DNA from: Cellulomonas sp. JZ18
GTDB lineage: Bacteria > Actinomycetota > Actinomycetes > Actinomycetales > Cellulomonadaceae
Direction of reading: 5' to 3'
NCBI RefSeq assembly: GCF_009720485.1
Contig: NZ_CP045245.1
Location: forward strand, 2,046,001-2,110,000
Length of the DNA stretch: 64,000 nucleotides
The position numbers were made by a program, and so were the translations under genes. Below, one piece after another: positions 58,323 through 64,000 of this stretch (position 1 is the stretch's first letter; each line of letters starts with the position of its first letter). The notes beneath the pieces are model-generated. The model searched no databases, was not told where the DNA came from, and was given only the letters and a program-made list of their open reading frames with translations.

Positions 58323-58420
58323 ACCACCCGGGCGCGAAACCCTTCATCCGACCGTGCGGCCCCTAGTGTGAACCGCCCGGGACGCTGGGGGGCACCCGCC
58401 ACGAGCGGGCGAGGAGCGGC

Positions 58421-59443
58421 ATGCGGATCGCGACGACGGGGAGGCGCGCGGCGCCGACGCGGCGCCGCGCCCCCGGTCCGGTCCGGGTGCGACCCGGCCC
58501 GGGTGCCGCGGGCCCGCCCTGCCGGTCCGTGGTCGCGGTCGTCACGTACCGCAGGCCGCGGCAGCTGGCCGTGCTGCTCGACGCCGTCCTGCCGCAGGTC
58601 GGCGACGTGCAGCCGCCGGCTCGCGTCCTCGTCGTCGACAACGACCCGCAGGGCGGGGCGCGGGCCGTGACGGACGCCCGCGCGGGCCTCGGCATCGACT
58701 ACGTGCACGAGCCACGGCCCGGCCTGGCAGCCGTCCGCAACCGGGCGCTGGACGCGGCCCGTGGCACGGGTGCCCGCGTCGTGGTGTTCGTGGACGACGA
58801 CGAGGTGCCGCAGCCCGGATGGCTCGCCGCACTCGTCGCGATGTGGGAGCGCACCGGTGCCGACGCCGTCGCAGGACCGAGTCGCAAGGTGCTGCCGCAG
58901 CCGGTGGACCGGTGGGTGCAGGCGTCGGGGTTCTTCCTGCCCCGTCCGGGCCGCACGCACGGGGCGCCGGTCCCCGCGGCCGCCTCCCACAACCTCCTGC
59001 TCGACCTCGACCGGCTGCGTGACCGCGGCCTGCGCTTCGACGAGCGCTTCGGGCTGACCGGCGGAGAGGACACCATGCTGACCCTCGCGCTGACGGCCGC
59101 CGGCGGCACGATCCTGTGGTGCGAGGACGCGCTCGTGCTCGACCCCGTGCCCCGGCACCGGGCGCAGCGCGGCTGGGTCCTCGCGCGCGAGCACCGGACG
59201 GGCTGCACGTGGAGCACCGTGCACCTGTCGCTCGCGCGCGGGCTGCGGGAGGGTGTGAGCGCGCGGGCCGGGCTCACCGCCCTCGGGGCCGCGCTCGTCG
59301 CCCGGGGGAGCCTCCTCGCGCTCGTGGGGAGGGTGGGCGGGTCCGACGTGCGCAGCGCGCGTGGTGACCGCGAGGTCGCGCGCGGGACGGGCGTCGTGCG
59401 TGGTGCGTGGGGCGGCGAGGTCGAGGAGTACGCGCGCCGGTGA
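58421..59443 (+). CDS. Family 2 glycosyltransferase
   Basis: A 340-residue GT2: Arg/Pro-rich N-terminus, then SVVAVVTYRRPRQLAVLLDAVL, VLVVDNDPQGG, VHEPRPGLAAVRNRALDAARGTGARVVVFVDDDEVPQPGWLAAL (the acidic metal site), HNLLLDLDRLRDRGLRFDERFGLTGGEDTML and a C-terminal membrane-associated region. ATG with GAGGAG upstream. Sugar donor and acceptor unknown; pairing with the divergent GT2 suggests a small surface-glycan locus. Confidence 0.85.
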   Translation: MRIATTGRRAAPTRRRAPGPVRVRPGPGAAGPPCRSVVAVVTYRRPRQLAVLLDAVLPQVGDVQPPARVLVVDNDPQGGARAVTDARAGLGIDYVHEPRPGLAAVRNRALDAARGTGARVVVFVDDDEVPQPGWLAALVAMWERTGADAVAGPSRKVLPQPVDRWVQASGFFLPRPGRTHGAPVPAAASHNLLLDLDRLRDRGLRFDERFGLTGGEDTMLTLALTAAGGTILWCEDALVLDPVPRHRAQRGWVLAREHRTGCTWSTVHLSLARGLREGVSARAGLTALGAALVARGSLLALVGRVGGSDVRSARGDREVARGTGVVRGAWGGEVEEYARR

Positions 59444-59606
59444 GCAGGGCCGTCCCGGCGCCGGCGCACGGGTGCCCGACCCCGCCCGTCCGACCCGCCC
59501 CGGCCGCGGTTTTTCCACCTTGACCCCCTGCGGGGGCGAGAGGAACTTGTGAAGGGCCCGGAGCAACGAACGAGGCACCGTCGACGCCGATGGGGGGCCG
59601 GTCCCG

Positions 59607-61967
59607 ATGGTCACGTTGTCAGCCGCACGCAGCGCGAAGCAGCACGTCGCCGCGGAGTTCATGGACAGACCCGGGGTGACCGCGGTCGACGTCGGACCGA
59701 AGGTGGTGGGCGGGTCGCGGACCGACGTGCTGGCGGTGCGCGTCTTCGTCGCCGAGAAGCGCGACGTGCCGGAGGCCGAGGCGGTGCCGCCCGAGGTCGA
59801 CGGCGTGCCGACCGACGTCATCCAGATGTCCTTCACCCCCATGGCTGTCGAGCGGTTCCGCCGGGTCGAGGTCGGCACCCGGATCGACGCCGCCCGGTAC
59901 CCGACGCTGCGGGGCGGGATGAGCATCGGCCCCTGCCGCAGCATCCACCTGGAGCCCCCGGACGCGCCCGAGCCCGGGGACTACGTGTTCGTCGGGACGC
60001 TCGGCGCGGTCGTCACGGACGACGAGACCGGCGACCACATGCTCCTGACGAACTTTCACGTCGCCGCCGTCACGGACACGTGGAGCGTCGGCGACACGAT
60101 CGCGCAGCCGAGCCTGGTGGACGGCGGCTCGTGCCCGGCGGACGTCGTCGGGACGCTCGAGCGCGCCGTGCTGGCCGGCACGACGGCGGGTGGCCCCGGT
60201 GTCGACGGTGCGGTCGTGCGCGTCACGGACCGCGAGACGAGGTGCGAGATCGTCGACGTCGGGCGGGTGCGCGGCACGGCCACCGCCTCCCTCGGCGCCG
60301 CGGTCCGCAAGCGCGGCCGGACGACCGAGCTCACCCACGGCACCGTCGACTCGATCGACCTGACGGTGCGCGTCCCGTACGGCGACGGCCTGGGCGACGT
60401 CGTCCTCGAGGACCAGATCGGCATCGACGTGGACGCCGCCCGGAGCGCTGCCTTCGGCCTCGGCGGCGACTCCGGGTCGGTCGTCGTCGACGCCGAGGAC
60501 CGGGTGGTCGGCCTGTACTTCGCCGGCAACAACGAGCAGCGGGACGCCGCCGGGAACGTCGTGCTGGCCGAGGGAGTCTTCGGGATCGCCAACCCGATCG
60601 CCGCCGCCGAGGCCGCGCTCGGCGTGCACGTGTGCGCCTCGTCGAAGCCGTTCAAGGAGGTCAAGGAGGGCGGCAAGGACCTCAAGGACCTCAAGGAGGG
60701 CGGCAAGGACTTCAAGGAACCCAAGGAGATCAAGGAGCCCAAGGAGGTCAAGGAGGGCGGCAAGGACCTCAAGGACCTCAAGGAGGGCGGCAAGGACTTC
60801 AAGGAACCGAAGGAGATCAAGGAGCTCAAGGAAGGCGGCAAGGACCTCAAGGAACCCAAGGAGATCAAGGAGCTCAAGGAAGGCGGCAAGGACCTCAAGG
60901 AACCCAAGGAGATCAAGGAGCTCAAGGAAGGCGGCAAGGACCTCAAGGAACCCAAGGAGATCAAGGAGCTCAAGGAAGGCGGCAAGGACCTCAAGGAACC
61001 CAAGGAGATCAAGGAGCTCAAGGAAGGCGGCAAGGACCTCAAGGAACCCAAGGAGATCAAGGAGCTCAAGGAAGGCGGCAAGGACCTCAAGGAACCCAAG
61101 GAGATCAAGGAGCTCAAGGAAGGCGGCAAGGACCTCAAGGAACCCAAGGAGATCTTCGAGGGCCCGAAGCCGGAGGAGGTCCGGCCGTGGCCCGTCGCCC
61201 GCGGGGCGGCGGGACCGCAGGGCTGGGGGACGCAGTGCCTGGACCTCGGCGCGCTCGCACCGACCCCGCTGCCCAACCCCTGGCACGTCGCCGGCGTCGA
61301 CCTCGTCGCCGAGGACCCGTCCGGCACCGCGTGGCCGAGCTCGCGCATCGTGTCGTGGGGCGGCCTGACCGGCTGGGAGGTGGGGTACCGGGCGGTCGTC
61401 ACGCTGCCGTCCGCGGCGCGCGAGGTCACCCTCGACCTCGTCCACTTCGCCGAGGCGGCGTCGGTGCAGGGGTACGACGCCGCGGGGTGGTTGGTCGACT
61501 CGGCGCGGATGAGCGGCCCGCAGGGCGTCGTGGAGACCCTGACGCTGCGGGCATCCGGGCGACGGCCGGTCGCGGTGGTGATGATCGAGGCGCCCAACGA
61601 CGAGACGCTCCTGACGCGGGTGTGCTGGGGCAGGCGCACGGCCACGGGCAAGCCGGAGCTCGAGAAGCCGAAGCGCGAGAAGGAGAAGGCGGAGAAGCTC
61701 GAGCTCGAGAAGGGCGAGCGCGAGAGCTACCAGGGCCCACCCCCCGCTGCCGGCGGACCGATCGGCGTCGAGGAGCGGCTGGCCCGGCTGGAGTCGGTGG
61801 TGGAGCACTTCATCGGGCGCGACCTGCGGCCGGACCTGAGCGCCGGGGCGCTGCGCCACGAGGAGGACCTGCCCCAGGACGACCTCGCGGCCGACCTGAG
61901 CCGACGCGCGGCCCGCGCGAAGCAGACCAAGGACACGAAGGACACCGAGAAGCCGGCGGAGCGGTGA
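59607..61967 (+). CDS. Trypsin-like serine protease with Lys/Glu-rich repeat array
   Basis: A 786-residue protein of unusual design. Residues 1-90 form an N-terminal domain ([44 protein letters not shown]). Residues ~100-335 are a chymotrypsin-like protease with the triad His151 ([10 protein letters not shown]), Asp200 (GVDGAVVRV) and Ser289 ([10 protein letters not shown]). Residues ~345-516 are a Lys/Glu/Asp/Gly-rich array with seven near-perfect 16-residue repeats ([16 protein letters not shown]). Then a beta-rich C-terminal domain ([47 protein letters not shown]) and a charged tail. No signal peptide is seen. It is followed by two genes of the ATP-grasp unit. Whether the array is modified by them is unproven. 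Confidence 0.8.
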   Translation: MVTLSAARSAKQHVAAEFMDRPGVTAVDVGPKVVGGSRTDVLAVRVFVAEKRDVPEAEAVPPEVDGVPTDVIQMSFTPMAVERFRRVEVGTRIDAARYPTLRGGMSIGPCRSIHLEPPDAPEPGDYVFVGTLGAVVTDDETGDHMLLTNFHVAAVTDTWSVGDTIAQPSLVDGGSCPADVVGTLERAVLAGTTAGGPGVDGAVVRVTDRETRCEIVDVGRVRGTATASLGAAVRKRGRTTELTHGTVDSIDLTVRVPYGDGLGDVVLEDQIGIDVDAARSAAFGLGGDSGSVVVDAEDRVVGLYFAGNNEQRDAAGNVVLAEGVFGIANPIAAAEAALGVHVCASSKPFKEVKEGGKDLKDLKEGGKDFKEPKEIKEPKEVKEGGKDLKDLKEGGKDFKEPKEIKELKEGGKDLKEPKEIKELKEGGKDLKEPKEIKELKEGGKDLKEPKEIKELKEGGKDLKEPKEIKELKEGGKDLKEPKEIKELKEGGKDLKEPKEIKELKEGGKDLKEPKEIFEGPKPEEVRPWPVARGAAGPQGWGTQCLDLGALAPTPLPNPWHVAGVDLVAEDPSGTAWPSSRIVSWGGLTGWEVGYRAVVTLPSAAREVTLDLVHFAEAASVQGYDAAGWLVDSARMSGPQGVVETLTLRASGRRPVAVVMIEAPNDETLLTRVCWGRRTATGKPELEKPKREKEKAEKLELEKGERESYQGPPPAAGGPIGVEERLARLESVVEHFIGRDLRPDLSAGALRHEEDLPQDDLAADLSRRAARAKQTKDTKDTEKPAER
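60819..61154 (+). repeat. 48-base tandem repeat, seven copies, inside the protease gene
   Basis: Seven units encode [16 protein letters not shown] with almost no base differences. Two to three diverged units (with KDFKEP and KDLKDL) precede at about 60650-60818. The identity at base level suggests recent expansion. Confidence 0.9.
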
Positions 61968-62004
61968 CGGTCGGCGGCGGGCGCGGACGGCAGGTGCGTC
62001 GCTG

Positions 62005-62760
62005 ATGTGGCTCGTCCTGTGCACGCCGGAGGACGACAGCGCGCTGTGGCTCTACCGGCGCCTGCGGGCCCTGGAGCGCACGCCCGTGCGCCTCGTCGAC
62101 CAGGCGAGCCTGTCGATGCCGCTCGCCGTCGAGCACCGGGTGGGGCGGGACGCGCCGTCGACGCGGTTGACGCTCGCGGACGGCGGGGAGCTCGACGCCG
62201 CGGGGGTCGGCGGTGTCGTGAACCGGCTGACGGGGCTGACCCCGCACCACCTCGCGCTGGCCGCTCCCGAGGACCAGGAGTACGCCCTCGCGGAGCTCTA
62301 CGCGTTCGCGCTCAGCTGGTTGCACGCCCTCCCCTGCCCGGTCGTGAACCCCGCCACGCCGCTGGGCCTCGGCGGCCCGGCCGCGCCGCCGTCGCGGTGG
62401 GTCCTGCAGGCGCAGCGGTGCGGGCTGCGCACCCGCCCCTACCGCGTGGACGACACCGACCCGGCGGCGGCCCGGTTCCCCGATCCCGGCGGGACCGGCC
62501 TGCGCCGGCGCGGCGACGTCGACGTCCTCGTGGTGGGCGACCGCGTCGTGCCCGGGCACCTCCCGACGGAGCTCCATGCCGCCTGCGTCCGGCTCGCACG
62601 GTGCGCGGGCGTCCCGCTGCTCGGGCTCACCTTCCGGCGCGACGCGGACGGCTGGTGCCTGCACGACGTGCAGGTGCGTCCGGACCTGCGGGTGGGCGGC
62701 GACGCCGGCGTGGCGGCCCTCGCCGACCTGTTCCCGGCGACGACAGGAGGTGCGCCGTGA
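62005..62760 (+). CDS. Conserved protein of the ATP-grasp unit, unknown function
   Basis: A 251-residue protein I do not recognise by name. It starts WLVLCTPEDDSALWLYRRLRAL, a nucleotide-fold-like strand and helix, has GGVVNRLTGLTPHHLALAAPEDQEYALAELYAFALSWLHALPCPVVNPATPLGLGG, and ends with LFPATTGGAP. The N-terminus resembles a pre-ATP-grasp domain, but the ATP-binding part is missing. It starts 37 bases after the protease stop and overlaps the ATP-grasp gene by four bases. Probably a partner or recognition protein for the ligase. Confidence 0.6.
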   Translation: MWLVLCTPEDDSALWLYRRLRALERTPVRLVDQASLSMPLAVEHRVGRDAPSTRLTLADGGELDAAGVGGVVNRLTGLTPHHLALAAPEDQEYALAELYAFALSWLHALPCPVVNPATPLGLGGPAAPPSRWVLQAQRCGLRTRPYRVDDTDPAAARFPDPGGTGLRRRGDVDVLVVGDRVVPGHLPTELHAACVRLARCAGVPLLGLTFRRDADGWCLHDVQVRPDLRVGGDAGVAALADLFPATTGGAP

Positions 62761-63695
62761 TCCTGCTGGCCGGCATCCCGAGCGAGACACCGCTCTCGCT
62801 CGTGGTGGACGAGCTGGACCGGGTGGGTGCGGCGTACACGACGTTCCACCAGCGCCACGTGGCCGGTGCGTCGGTGGACCTGCGCGTGGAGGAGGGCCGC
62901 GTCCGCGGTCGGCTCGAGCTCGGCGGCGTGAGCCACCCCCTGGAGTCCTTCACCGCCGCGTACCTGCGGCTCATGGACGACCGGATGCTGCCCGAGCTGG
63001 CGGACGAGCCCGAGGGGTCCCCGGCACGCACGCACGCGCGGGCGGTGCACGAGGTGCTGGTCCGGTGGTCCGACGTGGCCCCGTGCCGCGTCGTCAACCG
63101 GTACTCCGCGATGGCGTCGAACGGCTCGAAGCCCTACCAGGTCCAGCTGATCCGCCGGCACGGCCTGGACGTGCCGGAGACGCTCGTCACCAACGTCCCG
63201 CAGCTCGTGCGCGAGTTCCGCCGCCGCCACGGCCGCATCGTCTACAAGTCGATGAGCGGGGTGCGCTCGGTGGTGCGGGTCTTCGACGACGAGGACGACG
63301 CCCGGCTCGACCGGATCCGGTGGTGCCCGACGCAGTTCCAGGCCTTCGTCCCGGGCGAGGACGTGCGCGTCCACGTCGTCGGCACGCGCGTGCTGGCCAC
63401 GGCCATCCGCTCGGACGGGGTCGACTACCGGTACGCGGGGCGTGACGGGCACGACGGGAGCGAGGCGCAGCTGCGGCCGGTCGAGCTCGAGCCCGCGCTC
63501 GCGCGGCGGTGCGTCGACCTCGCGCGGGCCCTGGGGCTGCCCTTCGCCGGCATCGACCTGAAGGTCACGCCCGACGGGGACGTGGTCTGCTTCGAGGTCA
63601 ACCCGAGCCCCGCCTACAGCTACTACGAGCTGTCGACCGGGCAGCCCATCGCGGCCGAGCTGGTGCGGTACCTGCGGGGGCTCCAGGAGGCGTGA
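62757..63695 (+). CDS. ATP-grasp ligase (RimK/MvdD-like)
   Basis: Forms C-N (or C-O) bonds on a carboxylate using ATP. The 312-residue enzyme has the N-terminal substrate domain (LLAGIPSETPLSLVVDELDRVGAAYTTF), the hinge VVNRYSAMASNGSKPYQVQLIRRHGLDVPETLVT, the ATP strand GRIVYKSMSGVRSVVRVF, QAFVPGEDVRVHVVGTRVLATAI and the Mg2+ site GIDLKVTPDGDVVCFEVNPSPAYSYYE. This is the layout of graspetide (omega-ester) peptide ligases such as MvdD. GTG 62757 overlaps the previous stop (GTGA). The substrate is unknown; the Lys/Glu repeat of the protease is a candidate. Confidence 0.8.
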   Translation: MILLAGIPSETPLSLVVDELDRVGAAYTTFHQRHVAGASVDLRVEEGRVRGRLELGGVSHPLESFTAAYLRLMDDRMLPELADEPEGSPARTHARAVHEVLVRWSDVAPCRVVNRYSAMASNGSKPYQVQLIRRHGLDVPETLVTNVPQLVREFRRRHGRIVYKSMSGVRSVVRVFDDEDDARLDRIRWCPTQFQAFVPGEDVRVHVVGTRVLATAIRSDGVDYRYAGRDGHDGSEAQLRPVELEPALARRCVDLARALGLPFAGIDLKVTPDGDVVCFEVNPSPAYSYYELSTGQPIAAELVRYLRGLQEA

Positions 63696-63724
63696 GCCGC
63701 GTCGCGCGGGTGGCCGCGGCTCAC
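63692..63724. terminator. Bidirectional terminator between convergent genes
   Basis: Perfect 10-bp stem (GTGAGCCGCG/CGCGGCTCAC) with 13-base loop that contains both stop codons. Confidence 0.65.
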
Positions 63725-63948
63725 GTCGGGCGGAACGACCCGCTCCGGTAGCGCACCCGCACGCCGTCGAGCTCGCGGGGGCCGTCCACCGCCCGCCCCG
63801 GCGCCAGCACGACGACGATCACGGGCCCGTCCTGGTCGCGCGAGACGCCGACGCCCTGCGCTCCCCCGGCGATGATGCGCGCCCGGTGCGTGCGCAGGAC
63901 GGCACGGGCGCGCTCGAGCCCCGGGTCGGGGTCCGGCTCACGCCCCAT
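63721..63948 (-). CDS. Small protein similar to the N-terminal domain of the protease
   Basis: 75 residues: the region AQGVGVSRDQDGPVIVVVLAPGRAVDG and ELDGVRVRYRSGSF is similar in layout to residues 20-70 of the 59607-61967 protease ([10 protein letters not shown], then VFVAEKRD and EVDGVPTDV). It may be a stand-alone copy of that domain, perhaps a chaperone or inhibitor of the protease; this is a by-eye match. ATG with GGGAGG 6 bases upstream. Convergent with the ATP-grasp gene. Confidence 0.55.
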   Translation of the reverse strand: MGREPDPDPGLERARAVLRTHRARIIAGGAQGVGVSRDQDGPVIVVVLAPGRAVDGPRELDGVRVRYRSGSFRPT

Positions 63949-64000
63949 CGTGACCTCCCGTGCCGTGTGCCGGCCACGCTACGCCGCGGGGCGGCCGGTG

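Noticed and set aside
59520..59525. TTGACC as a -35 box for the protease operon
   Set aside because: No acceptable -10 hexamer is found 16-18 bases downstream. The perfect CCCCC-TGC-GGGGG dyad after it may be an operator but is too short to call.
60819..61154. CRISPR-like or noncoding repeat
   Set aside because: The 48-base period is a multiple of three, in frame, and encodes a regular 16-residue unit, so it belongs to the protein.

Overview
The window is chromosomal DNA of a very GC-rich actinobacterium. Evidence: frequent GTG starts, phosphatidylinositol mannoside genes (PgsA, acyltransferase, PimA), an SsgA-like division regulator, PdxST vitamin B6 synthesis, and the order hisS / relA / apt / secF-secD-yajC / ruvBAC / yebC / pdxT-pdxS / thrS. 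This suits the Micrococcales, and a Cellulomonas-like organism is my best guess, though no marker gene proves the genus.

Layout. 1-28.5 kb is housekeeping: hisS (cut by the window edge), an MBL hydrolase, a membrane cyclophilin and a DUF349 protein, relA, apt, the Sec accessory genes, the Holliday-junction genes, a B6 operon with a Nudix gene between pdxS and pdxT, a tightly overlapping operon thrS-HIT-pgsA-acyltransferase-pimA-LemA-like, nadE, tRNA-Val, ssgA-like, and pabC/pabB. 28.7-29.0 kb carries tRNA-Gly, -Cys and -Val. 29.0-34.3 kb is bracketed by two diverged copies of the tRNA-Val 3' end plus its terminator, so it looks like an old tRNA-targeted island with stress and signalling genes (DUF305, MarR, DUF421, antiporter, STAS and HATPase regulators).

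34.4-46.1 kb is the most striking region. A metal-type ABC importer (ATPase, lipoprotein binding protein, permease) with a beta-propeller lipoprotein diverges from an operon of two fused ABC transporters, a 36-codon His-rich peptide gene, a strong hairpin, an RRE/E1-like/YcaO fusion protein and a second, degenerate YcaO-like protein. I read this as an azoline-type RiPP pathway whose product may be a secreted and re-imported metal-binding peptide.

46.3-57.2 kb holds a DUF6176-like protein, GNAT enzymes, PPK2, a broken MFS exporter, a MacB/FtsX-type ABC system, a small HMA protein and a large LuxR regulator; a nearly identical 20-bp dyad lies upstream of both the GNAT-MFS unit and the HMA gene. 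57.2-59.4 kb has two divergent family 2 glycosyltransferases. 59.6-63.9 kb is a second unusual cluster: a trypsin-like protease carrying a Lys/Glu-rich 16-residue repeat array, a companion protein, a RimK/MvdD-like ATP-grasp ligase and a small convergent gene.

Sequence quality matters here. Eight minus-strand genes (relA, secF, secD, nadE, pabC, marR-like, the FecCD permease, one GNAT) each lose frame at a short G or C run where one extra base restores the protein. I treat these as probable under-called homopolymers and give each gene as one feature. The MFS gene differs: it has an in-frame amber codon.
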